Source of the DNA: Prevotella sp. UBA7551
GTDB lineage: Bacteria; Bacteroidota; Bacteroidia; Bacteroidales; Bacteroidaceae
DNA length: 9,429 nt
Direction of reading: 5' to 3'
Assembly: GCA_002479145.1 (NCBI GenBank)
Contig: DLLX01000037.1
Coordinates: 1 to 9,429 of the forward strand
Shown here: piece after piece, positions 1-6,524 of the stretch
Position numbering within the stretch: the first letter of the stretch is position 1
How the letters are laid out: each line of letters starts with the position of its first letter
Notes under the pieces: generated by a model
Seen by the model: only the letters and a program-made list of their open reading frames with translations
Told to the model about the DNA's origin: nothing
Databases searched by the model: none
Made by a program: the position numbers and the translations under genes

Positions 1-1
1 C

Positions 2-1897
2 AACCACATGAGCCGCTGGCTGGCGGCACGCGCCATCTTTCCCGTATCGGAATACCTGAAGGGCATTACGTGGCACAAACTGCAGGACGTAGACTTGCAC
101 CGCGAGATCATCTTCAACGCCATTGTGCAGTACCGAAGGATGAAGAACCAGGGCGTCGTGGCACTCTTCGACCGCCGGCGCTTCGACCAGTATGCCCACT
201 TCGCCCGCATTGGCGACGGGTCACTGGGGGGCAAGGGGCGCGGACTGGCCTTCCTGGACAACATCGTGAAGCGGCATCCCGAGCTGAACCAATATGCCAA
301 CGCAACGGTACAGATCCCCAAGACGGTGGTGCTGTGCACGGATGTGTTTGACGAGTTCATGGAAAAGAACGACCTTTACCCCTTCGCCCTGTCGGATGCG
401 TCGGACGAGGAGATTCTGCGGGCGTTCCTACGCGCCCAGCTTCCCGACGACTTCATCGGCGACTTCCATGCCTTCTTCGCCGCCACCAACGCGCCGATAG
501 CCGTGCGCTCCAGCTCGTTGCTGGAGGATTCCCACTACCAACCCTTCGCCGGAGTGTATGCCACCTACATGATTCCCTTCCTGGAGGACAAGGAGGAGAT
601 GACGAGGATGCTCGCCTGCGCCATCAAGGCGGTGTATGCGTCGGTGTTCTATCGCGACTCAAAGGCGTATATGCGGGCTACGAGCAACGTCATTGACCAG
701 GAGAAGATGGCCGTGGTGCTGCAGCAAGTGGTGGGAAAGCAGTATGACGGCCGCTTCTACCCGAACATCTCCGGGGTGATCCGCTCCATCAACCACTACC
801 CCGTGGGCAACGAGAAGGCCGAGGAGGGCGTGGCCTCGCTGGCACTGGGACTGGGGAAGCACATCGTGGAGGGCAGGCAGTCGCTGCGCCTGTCGCCCTA
901 TCATCCGAGCAACGTGATGCAGATGAGCGAGCTGCACACCGCACTGACGCAGACGCAGACCGACTTCTACGCCATCGACACGCGCCACACGGGGGAAGAC
1001 TTTCAGGTGGACGACGGCTTTAACATCCTCAAATTGGGGGTGAAAGAGGCCGAGAAGGACCATGCACTCCACTTCATCGCCTCGACCTACGACCCGCAGG
1101 ACGATGTCATCCGCGACGGACTGTGGGAGGGAGGGCGCAAGATCATCTCCTTTGCCGGCGTGCTGAGCCAGGGTGTGTTCCCTCTTCCCGAGCTGATGCG
1201 GCTGTCGATGCGCCTCGGTGCGGACGCAATGAAACGGCCGGTGGAGATAGAATTTGCCTGCAACCTGAACGCTGACCGCACCGGCGCGCTGTATCTGCTC
1301 CAGATACGACCCATCGTAGAGGAAAGTCATGCGCTCGTGGCGGGCCTGTCGCAAGTGGACGACAGCCTGTGCCTGCTCCGCAGCGACATGACCTTGGGTC
1401 ATGGAGAGACGGACGAGGTGCGCGACGTGGTGTATGTGAAGACCTCCGGAGGATACAACCCACTGGAAAACAAGGAGGTGGCGGAGGAAGTGGAAGCCCT
1501 CAACCGCCAGTTTGTCGCCCAAAAAGGCCGCTATGTCCTCATCGGTCCGGGCAGATGGGGGTCGAGCGACCCCGGATTGGGCATTCCGGTGAAGTGGGCA
1601 TCCATCTCCGCGGCGAGCCTAATCGTGGAGTTAGGCATCGAAGGCTACGAGATAGAAGCCTCACAGGGCACGCATTTCTTCCAGAACCTCACCTCGTTTG
1701 GGGTGGGCTACTTCACCATCAACGCCTGGCGCGGGGAAGGAATCTGCCATACCGACTGGCTCGACGCGCTCCCCGCCGTGGAGGAGACGCGCCATGTGCG
1801 CCACGTGCGCTTCCCCCATGCGCTCCGCATTCTCATCGACGGGCAGAAGCAGCAGGGTCTTGTGGCAGTGGACAAGGCGGATAGGGAAAAGGGATAA
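2..1897 (+). CDS. PEP/pyruvate-binding (PPDK N-terminal-like ATP-grasp) domain protein, 5' partial
   Basis: Partial gene, open at the left edge; the first ATG (position 8) is probably internal, because the frame continues upstream as N-H-M-S-R-W-L and relatives I recall from Bacteroidales carry several hundred more N-terminal residues with receiver-like regions. Counting from that Met, the visible part is 629 residues. It has the nucleotide-binding fold of pyruvate phosphate dikinase / PEP synthase: GGKGRG at 74-79, AVRSSSLLED at 165-174 followed by FAGVYATYM, and the metal/ATP-binding end EIEF...LLQIRP at 413-435. What follows is not the usual phosphohistidine domain (no G-G-x-T-x-H-A motif) and not the PEP/pyruvate barrel. 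Instead there is a C-terminal region with GPGRWGSSDP (513-522) and GTHFFQNLTSFGVGYF (554-569). It is often named PEP synthase, but without His and barrel domains that activity is doubtful; an ATP-dependent phosphotransfer or regulatory role is only inference. It ends in tandem stops TAA TAA. Confidence 0.85.
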   Translation, partial: NHMSRWLAARAIFPVSEYLKGITWHKLQDVDLHREIIFNAIVQYRRMKNQGVVALFDRRRFDQYAHFARIGDGSLGGKGRGLAFLDNIVKRHPELNQYANATVQIPKTVVLCTDVFDEFMEKNDLYPFALSDASDEEILRAFLRAQLPDDFIGDFHAFFAATNAPIAVRSSSLLEDSHYQPFAGVYATYMIPFLEDKEEMTRMLACAIKAVYASVFYRDSKAYMRATSNVIDQEKMAVVLQQVVGKQYDGRFYPNISGVIRSINHYPVGNEKAEEGVASLALGLGKHIVEGRQSLRLSPYHPSNVMQMSELHTALTQTQTDFYAIDTRHTGEDFQVDDGFNILKLGVKEAEKDHALHFIASTYDPQDDVIRDGLWEGGRKIISFAGVLSQGVFPLPELMRLSMRLGADAMKRPVEIEFACNLNADRTGALYLLQIRPIVEESHALVAGLSQVDDSLCLLRSDMTLGHGETDEVRDVVYVKTSGGYNPLENKEVAEEVEALNRQFVAQKGRYVLIGPGRWGSSDPGLGIPVKWASISAASLIVELGIEGYEIEASQGTHFFQNLTSFGVGYFTINAWRGEGICHTDWLDALPAVEETRHVRHVRFPHALRILIDGQKQQGLVAVDKADREKG

Positions 1898-1912
1898 TAA
1901 GCCCCAACTGGC

Positions 1913-1935
1913 AATAAAACGGGATGGTGTCCCGT
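1913..1935 (-). terminator. Putative intrinsic terminator for the CBM9-like gene
   Basis: A 6-bp perfect stem (ACGGGA at 1919-1924, TCCCGT at 1930-1935) encloses a 5-nt loop. Read leftward it is followed by TTTATT, a short U-rich run, as in a weak intrinsic terminator. It lies 24 nt past the leftward stop codon. Read rightward it has no T-run, so it is a poor terminator for the PEP-binding gene. The stem is short, so confidence is moderate. Confidence 0.45.
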
Positions 1936-1937
1936 CC

Positions 1938-1971
1938 TACCTTCCTCATTCCGCTGGATCAGAGGAAGGTA
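1938..1971. repeat. 10-bp perfect inverted repeat spanning the CBM9-like stop codon
   Basis: TACCTTCCTC (1938-1947) and GAGGAAGGTA (1962-1971) are exact reverse complements separated by 14 nt. One arm encodes the last residues of the leftward CBM9-like gene and the loop contains its TGA stop (1959-1961). Together with the adjacent hairpin at 1919-1935 it makes a double stem-loop between two convergent genes. It may limit read-through in either direction or stabilise the 3' ends. No T-run follows it on either strand. Confidence 0.5.
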
Positions 1972-2612
1972 ATCTTGCCAAAAGAAGACGGGCGGTGGAA
2001 GTCGGGGTGGTCACATTCAACGGGGCTCCACGACAGGAAGTGGGGCCGGGCGAGCTTGTCACCACACTTATAGAAGTTGGCGCGCATCGTCATGCCGCGC
2101 GGATTGCGCAGGTGATGGGCTGTGAGCACGTCGAGAGGAATCACCAATGCGAGCTGCCAGGTCTGCCTTCCCTTCTGCTCGGGGAAAGCCTTACGCCCAA
2201 ATGAGGACCAACGCTTGACGCTGTGGTACTGGCTTGGGGGCACTTGCTGCCGTCCTTCACGCCCCGTACCGTAGGCTATGTACATCTTCTCGGCCGCATT
2301 GCACTCAAAATTGTAATACGGTCCGCCACTGAAAGGCTGGAGAAAGAACTCGCAGCAACTGTCTTCCCACACCCTTCCGCCATCGTCCTTGGCCACTGCG
2401 GCGACGCTGTCCTCCTGCACTACGTAGTGGAGCAGCAGCTTGTCGTCGTAATAGGCCAGCCTGAATTTGGCCTCGGGCTTGTACGGATATTGCGCTGACC
2501 AGTTGGCATAGGTCAGGTCGGTGAAGGGCACTTTGGCCTTGTCGAGTGCATCTGGCACCTGACTCGCACGAAAAGGAATCGTGGTGACGCGGTGAATAAC
2601 TAATAATTGCAT
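1959..2612 (-). CDS. Stand-alone carbohydrate-binding family 9-like protein
   Basis: A 217-residue protein resembling the CBM9-like proteins of Bacteroidota, which are single-domain relatives of the xylanase CBM9 module. Support comes from the conserved run VWEDSCCEFF (81-90), PYYNFECNA (98-106, the core of the beta-sandwich) and the ending HFLSWSPVECDHPDFHRP (191-208). The length fits a complete single domain. I chose the ATG at 2612; a TTG two codons upstream (2618) would add only two residues. No signal peptide, lipobox or membrane segment is visible, so the protein appears cytoplasmic, which is unusual for a polysaccharide-binding module. The role is unknown: binding of a sugar or oligosaccharide is an inference from the fold, and no catalytic domain is attached. 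It follows the MATE gene by about 70 nt on the same strand. The 40 nt before the start are A/T rich with no Shine-Dalgarno sequence. Confidence 0.75.
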   Translation of the reverse strand: MQLLVIHRVTTIPFRASQVPDALDKAKVPFTDLTYANWSAQYPYKPEAKFRLAYYDDKLLLHYVVQEDSVAAVAKDDGGRVWEDSCCEFFLQPFSGGPYYNFECNAAEKMYIAYGTGREGRQQVPPSQYHSVKRWSSFGRKAFPEQKGRQTWQLALVIPLDVLTAHHLRNPRGMTMRANFYKCGDKLARPHFLSWSPVECDHPDFHRPSSFGKITFL

Positions 2613-2659
2613 GGTCAAAAGTTTTTTATTCTTTGTTTTTTGAGGGAAGCATGAGTAGT

Positions 2660-2678
2660 GCAGAAAGAGACTTTCTGC
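2660..2678. repeat. Perfect 8-bp hairpin after the MATE gene
   Basis: GCAGAAAG (2660-2667) and CTTTCTGC (2671-2678) pair perfectly around a 3-nt loop. Read leftward it begins 6 nt after the MATE stop codon, so it is a 3' UTR stem-loop of that gene or a leader element of the CBM9-like gene. No T-run follows on either strand, so it is not a canonical intrinsic terminator. It may instead protect the 3' end of the upstream message. Confidence 0.5.
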
Positions 2679-2684
2679 GTCAAG

Positions 2685-4115
2685 TCAGCCCAACTTGAGC
2701 CAATTTCCGCGTGCGATGCGCCACAGGAAGAGCAGCCCCCGCACGGTCAGCTCAATGGCCATGGCCACCCATACGCCCCGAAGTCCGAAGTGAGGCGCCA
2801 TGGCAGCGGCAAGCGTCAGACGCACAAACCACATCGAGCCGAGGTTGATGAGGGACGGCTTCAGCGTGTCGCCCGCCCCCACGCAGACGCTGTAGGACAC
2901 GATGGCGGCAGCGAAGAACGGCTCAACGAAGGCCTCTATGCGAAGCACCTCCGTGCCCAAGGCACGGATTTCGGGCACAGGCGAGAGCAGACCAATCATC
3001 TCTGGGGCGAAGATATACATCACCGCGCCCATCAATGCCATGACCGCCATGCCCGTAATGATGGTCATCTTGGCAAAGGAACGGCAGAGGTCGGCACGCC
3101 GCGCGCCCACACTCTGCCCGATAAGGGTGGTGGCCGCGTCGCCGATGCCGTAGCCGGGCATGTAGCAGAGGCTCTCCGCCGTGACGGCAAAGGAGTTGGC
3201 GGCAATGGCGAAATTGCCCAATGGCGCGACAATCGTGGTGGAAACGACCTGCGCACCGTTCATCAGCAGATACTGGAGGGCCATGGGGGCACCCAGACTG
3301 CAGGCATGGCGGATGTAGTCCCAGTTCCATACAAACCGCTCCTTGTCCTGCCGCCATGCCAATATCTTGCTTCGGAACACGGCAAAGTAGAACAATGGCA
3401 CCGCCGCAGTGACGAAAGCCATGAGCGTGCCCAACGCCGCACCCTCCACACCGAGGCCCAATCCCCAGACGGTGAAGTCGCAGCCGAGGAAGGTAACGGT
3501 GCGGGTGGGGAAGATAAAGAAAAAGTTGAAGAACACGTCGAAGACGCACATGAGCACCGCAATGGCACTGGGGCGACGCACATCGCCGCTCACCTTCAGC
3601 ATCGAGGAGGAGAGGTGCTCGACCAAATGGCCGGGGACGGCAAAGGAGAAGATGAGAAAATACATTGCCGCATCGTGCTGAATGTCGGCTCCGCCGCCCA
3701 ACCAACGGGGCAAAGGGAAGGCAATCAGTGCGGCGATGACCATCAACAGGAGACCGATGAGAAGGCCAAAGGCATAGCCATGGCGCATGACGGCACGGGC
3801 ACGGGAGAAATCATTGGCTCCGATAAAGTGGGCAGCCTGCACGCTGAATCCCATGGAGGTGGCACCAACCAGCGACCCAAACAGCCACGTGGCAGGCTCG
3901 ACAAGACCGATGGAGGCCGAGGCCGCCGCACCGAGGCTGCCCACCATCGATGCGTCGATGTAGAACATCAGCACCGTGGTGACCTGGGCGAGGATGGAGG
4001 GTATGCTCAACTGGACGATGAGGTTCATCTTCTCACCGCCCGTAAGCGTGTCGCCGGCACGGAGCTTGGCCAGCAACGTGTCCGTGACCTTCTTGGAAAG
4101 CCTTGTCCCCGTCAC
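2685..4115 (-). CDS. MATE family efflux transporter
   Basis: A 476-residue polytopic inner-membrane protein of the MATE (multidrug and toxic compound extrusion) family, which exports organic cations or drugs in exchange for Na+ or H+. It is full length, with about twelve hydrophobic segments and the family's two-fold repeat. Helix 1 starts near residue 31 and contains IDASMVGSLG (53-62), typical of Bacteroidales members. The second half carries the conserved MPGYGIGDAATTLIGQSVGA (319-338), and EIRALGTEVLRIEAF (382-396) is also characteristic. The start is a GTG at 4115. No ATG exists between the preceding in-frame stop (4167-4169) and this codon, and the next Met is at residue 30, just before helix 1. 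A weak AGGGA lies 10 nt upstream. Only 16 nt separate it from the FKBP stop, so the two genes are probably cotranscribed. The substrate cannot be deduced. Confidence 0.93.
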   Translation of the reverse strand: MTGTRLSKKVTDTLLAKLRAGDTLTGGEKMNLIVQLSIPSILAQVTTVLMFYIDASMVGSLGAAASASIGLVEPATWLFGSLVGATSMGFSVQAAHFIGANDFSRARAVMRHGYAFGLLIGLLLMVIAALIAFPLPRWLGGGADIQHDAAMYFLIFSFAVPGHLVEHLSSSMLKVSGDVRRPSAIAVLMCVFDVFFNFFFIFPTRTVTFLGCDFTVWGLGLGVEGAALGTLMAFVTAAVPLFYFAVFRSKILAWRQDKERFVWNWDYIRHACSLGAPMALQYLLMNGAQVVSTTIVAPLGNFAIAANSFAVTAESLCYMPGYGIGDAATTLIGQSVGARRADLCRSFAKMTIITGMAVMALMGAVMYIFAPEMIGLLSPVPEIRALGTEVLRIEAFVEPFFAAAIVSYSVCVGAGDTLKPSLINLGSMWFVRLTLAAAMAPHFGLRGVWVAMAIELTVRGLLFLWRIARGNWLKLG

Positions 4116-4131
4116 CTCGTTGCTGTCCCTG

Positions 4132-4752
4132 TCAACGGCAGACCTCCACCATACGGAGGTCGAAAATCAGGTCGGAATAGGCGGGGATGGATGCGCTCGA
4201 CTGCTCCTGTGAGCCATAGCCCAGCGTGAACGGCACATAGACCATCCAGTGATCGCCCGCCCGCATCTTCATCGCGGCAGTGGCGAAACCGTCGGTGAGG
4301 CTGTTGATTTTAAGTATTGTGGGGTTGGAGGACACCGGACTGAAGGTGCCACTGTAGGACGCATCGAAGCGATAGCCTGCCGTGTAGGTGGCCGATGGTA
4401 TCAGGTGACCCTCATAATGCACCTTCACCGAGTCGGTAAAGGCGGCATAGTCCGTGCCCGTACCGTCCTCCAGCACATGGACAACGATGTACTGCATGGG
4501 GCTGTACTTAACCTCTCCATGGGTGGGATCGAGTCCTTCGATGGCCCAACTGGGGATGATTTTCCATGTCGAATCGCCCTTAGCGATGCGGTCTTGGGTG
4601 GCCGAGTAGAGGTTGTCCCAGTAAGTTACGTTCTTCGTTTGCCAGTCGGCGAACTCGTCAACGGTGTCTTCGTTGTTGTCGGAACAGGAGACAAGGCACA
4701 GCATGAGTGCCATCAGAAAGAGCGACGGGAACAGAAATGTGATCTTCTTCAT
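4132..4752 (-). CDS. FKBP-type peptidyl-prolyl cis-trans isomerase lipoprotein
   Basis: A 206-residue lipoprotein that should catalyse prolyl cis-trans isomerisation or act as a folding chaperone in the cell envelope. Residues 1-22 form a signal peptide (MKK, a hydrophobic core, then LVSC), with Cys23 as the predicted lipidated residue. Residues 24-80 are a Trp/Tyr-containing linker. The FKBP domain covers about 85-205: VKVHYEGHL (109-117), GYRFDASYSG (126-135), DGFATAAMKMRAG (154-166), PFTLGYG (174-180) and IPAYSDLIFDLRMVEV (189-204). The Trp at the floor of the FKBP12 pocket appears to be Phe156 here, a common bacterial change. I chose the ATG at 4752 because the signal peptide begins there. 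An in-frame ATG at 4821 would add 23 unsupported residues and hide the signal. The gene lies downstream of glyQS and 16 nt before the MATE gene. C-S-D-N-N-E-D after the lipid site has the acidic character of Bacteroidota surface-export signals, but this is inference. Confidence 0.9.
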   Translation of the reverse strand: MKKITFLFPSLFLMALMLCLVSCSDNNEDTVDEFADWQTKNVTYWDNLYSATQDRIAKGDSTWKIIPSWAIEGLDPTHGEVKYSPMQYIVVHVLEDGTGTDYAAFTDSVKVHYEGHLIPSATYTAGYRFDASYSGTFSPVSSNPTILKINSLTDGFATAAMKMRAGDHWMVYVPFTLGYGSQEQSSASIPAYSDLIFDLRMVEVCR

Positions 4753-4768
4753 CTTGTCATAAAGCGGA

Positions 4769-4833
4769 AGTCGCCCGGCCACGCCCCCTCCCCCACAAAA
4801 GAAAACGGGGAAAGTGGGCATGGGTGGGCGACT
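4769..4833 (-). repeat. GC-rich inverted repeat in the glyQS-FKBP spacer
   Basis: AGTCGCCC (4769-4776) and GGGCGACT (4826-4833) are perfect reverse complements flanking 49 nt. Inside lie C-rich and G-rich tracts that can pair further, for example CCCAC (4792-4796 region) with GTGGG (4814-4818). Transcribed leftward, this forms a long stem-loop starting 12 nt after the glyQS stop and ending 16 nt before the FKBP start codon. It could act as a weak terminator/attenuator or a translation-modulating leader. There is no clear U-run after it. Confidence 0.45.
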
Positions 4834-4845
4834 ATGGAAAATGGA

Positions 4846-6387
4846 TTACTGCAACTTCTTCAGCAAACTGGTGATGCTTACGCGGTCTTCGATGATCTCA
4901 CGGAGCTTCTCCACGGGCACGCGCTCCTGCTTCATCGTGTCACGATAGCGCAGCGTGACCGTGTTGTCGGCGAGGGTATCGCCATCGACGGTGACGCAGA
5001 ACGGCGTTCCGATGGCATCCTGCCGGCGGTAACGCTTGCCGATAGAGTCCTTCACTTCGATGTGTGTGTAGAAATGGAACTTGAGACTGTCGGCGATTTC
5101 CTGTGCCTTCTCAGGCAGTCCGTCCTTGTTGACGAGCGGCAAGACGGCGCATTTGACGGGTGCAAGGGGCTCCGGGAGGCGCAAAACGACACGCTCCGAT
5201 CCGTTTTCGAGCTTCTCCTCGGTGTAGGAGTGGCACAATACGGAGAGGAACATGCGGTCAACGCCAATGGAAGTCTCCACATCATACGGCGTATAGCTCT
5301 CGTTGGTATCGGGATCGAAATACTTAATGGAGCGGCCGGAGAACTTCTCGTGTTGCGAGAGGTCGTAGTCCGTGCGCGAATGGATGCCTTCCACCTCCTT
5401 GAAGCCAAACGGCATGCGGAACTCTATGTCGGTGGCGGCGTTGGCATAGTGGGCCAATTTCTCGTGGTCATGGAAGCGATAGTTCTCATCTCCCATCCCT
5501 AATGCCTCGTGCCAGGCCAGCCGCTTCTTCTTCCAATAGCTGAACCACTCCATCTCCGTGCCCGGCTTGCAGAAGAACTGCATCTCCATCTGCTCAAACT
5601 CGCGCATCCGGAAGATGAACTGACGGGCCACAATCTCATTGCGGAAGGCCTTACCAATCTGGGCAATGCCAAAGGGCAGCTTCATACGGGAGGTCTTTTG
5701 CACGTTAAGATAGTTGACAAAGATGCCCTGTGCGGTCTCCGGCCGCAGGTAGATGGTGTTGTTGGCATCGGCAGCCGCGCCAAACCGTGTGGCGAACATG
5801 AGGTTGAACTGGCGCACGTCGGTCCAGTTCTTCGTGCCGCTGATGGGGCAGACGATGCCTTCGTCGAGGATAATCTGCTTCAGTTCCTTCAGGTCGGGAC
5901 CCTGCATGGCCGCCGTGTAGCGCGCATGGAGGGTGTCGCGCTTCTTCTGGTGCTCCAATACACGGGGATTGGTGGCACGGAATTTTGCCTCGTCGAAGCT
6001 GTCGCCGAAGCGCTTGGCGGCCTTTTTGACCTCCTTCTCTATTTTATCGTCGTACTTGGCAATCTGGTCTTCGATGAGATTGTCGGCACGATAGCGCTTC
6101 TTGGAGTCGCGGTTGTCAATCAACGGGTCGTTGAACGCATCGACATGGCCGCTGGCCTTCCACACCATGGGGTGCATGAAGATGGCCGCATCTATACCGA
6201 CGATGTTGGAGTGGAGCAGCACCATGGACTTCCACCAGTACTCCTTGATATTGTTTTTCAGCTCCACGCCGTTCTGGCCGTAGTCGTAAACGGCGGCGAG
6301 ACCATCATAGATTTCTGAACTTGGAAAGACGAAGCCGTATTCCTTGCAGTGGCTTACAATCTTTTTGAATACATCTTCCTGTGCCAT
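4846..6387 (-). CDS. glyQS: Glycine--tRNA ligase, single-chain homodimeric type
   Basis: A 513-residue cytoplasmic class II aminoacyl-tRNA synthetase that charges tRNA-Gly with glycine using ATP. It belongs to the alpha2 (single-chain) form, not the alpha2beta2 form of E. coli. Visible are the N-terminal region with EIYDGLAAVYDYG (25-37), motif 1 MVWKASGHVDAFNDPL (74-89), the segment CPISGTKNWTDVRQFNLMF (180-198), the active-site strand YLRPETAQGIFVN (213-225), motif 2 GKAFRNEI...FRMREFEQMEM (245-269), and motif 3 SIGVDRMFLSVL (373-384). The anticodon-binding domain covers about 407-513. The region 90-180 is the insertion that usually contacts the tRNA acceptor end, here with a charged helical stretch. 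All motifs are intact and the length is normal. The ATG at 6387 has no Shine-Dalgarno sequence, but a -7 promoter element lies about 30 nt upstream, so the gene probably starts its own transcript. It may also be named glyS. Confidence 0.97.
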   Translation of the reverse strand: MAQEDVFKKIVSHCKEYGFVFPSSEIYDGLAAVYDYGQNGVELKNNIKEYWWKSMVLLHSNIVGIDAAIFMHPMVWKASGHVDAFNDPLIDNRDSKKRYRADNLIEDQIAKYDDKIEKEVKKAAKRFGDSFDEAKFRATNPRVLEHQKKRDTLHARYTAAMQGPDLKELKQIILDEGIVCPISGTKNWTDVRQFNLMFATRFGAAADANNTIYLRPETAQGIFVNYLNVQKTSRMKLPFGIAQIGKAFRNEIVARQFIFRMREFEQMEMQFFCKPGTEMEWFSYWKKKRLAWHEALGMGDENYRFHDHEKLAHYANAATDIEFRMPFGFKEVEGIHSRTDYDLSQHEKFSGRSIKYFDPDTNESYTPYDVETSIGVDRMFLSVLCHSYTEEKLENGSERVVLRLPEPLAPVKCAVLPLVNKDGLPEKAQEIADSLKFHFYTHIEVKDSIGKRYRRQDAIGTPFCVTVDGDTLADNTVTLRYRDTMKQERVPVEKLREIIEDRVSITSLLKKLQ

Positions 6388-6418
6388 AATGCTTCTTGAT
6401 TTGAATATTATTTACTTG

Positions 6419-6426
6419 CAAAGGTA
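6419..6426 (-). promoter_or_regulatory. Bacteroidota -7 promoter element upstream of glyQS
   Basis: Read leftward, the sequence is TACCTTTG, an exact match to the Bacteroidota sigma-factor -7 consensus TAnnTTTG, followed by CA as is common in this group. It ends 31 nt before the glyQS ATG, which predicts a short A/T-rich leader of roughly 25 nt. No clear TTTG -33 element is seen at the usual spacing, so the upstream part is degenerate. Confidence 0.6.
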
Positions 6427-6524
6427 CTGTTTTTCCACCGAACGGGGCGCCATAGGGCGTGAAAACTTACTAAAGACCATTCCGAAGCTTCCTTTGCGGG
6501 GTGTTGGTGCGGAGTCGAGGACCG

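Noticed and set aside
659..1522. 287-codon minus-strand frame inside the PEP-binding gene
   Set aside because: Its His/Leu/Val-rich composition is typical of an antisense shadow, while the plus-strand frame carries clear conserved motifs.
2613..2624. AACTTTTG read leftward just before the CBM9-like start, one base off TAnnTTTG
   Set aside because: It ends about 4 nt from the ATG, leaving essentially no leader, and no -33 element is visible, so it is probably chance in A/T-rich sequence.
2658..4229. 523-codon open frame on the plus strand opposite the MATE gene
   Set aside because: It is rich in His, Gly, Arg and Glu with no recognisable domain, and lies exactly opposite a well-supported membrane protein. 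This is the expected shadow of G+C-rich third codon positions.
4753..4821. 23-residue N-terminal extension of the FKBP protein
   Set aside because: It would place a Gly/Pro-rich run ahead of a well-formed lipoprotein signal peptide and starts inside the inverted repeat.
4249..6318. Two long plus-strand frames (417 and 269 codons) opposite FKBP and glyQS
   Set aside because: They have no family resemblance and no plausible start context, and they mirror highly conserved synthetase motifs on the other strand.
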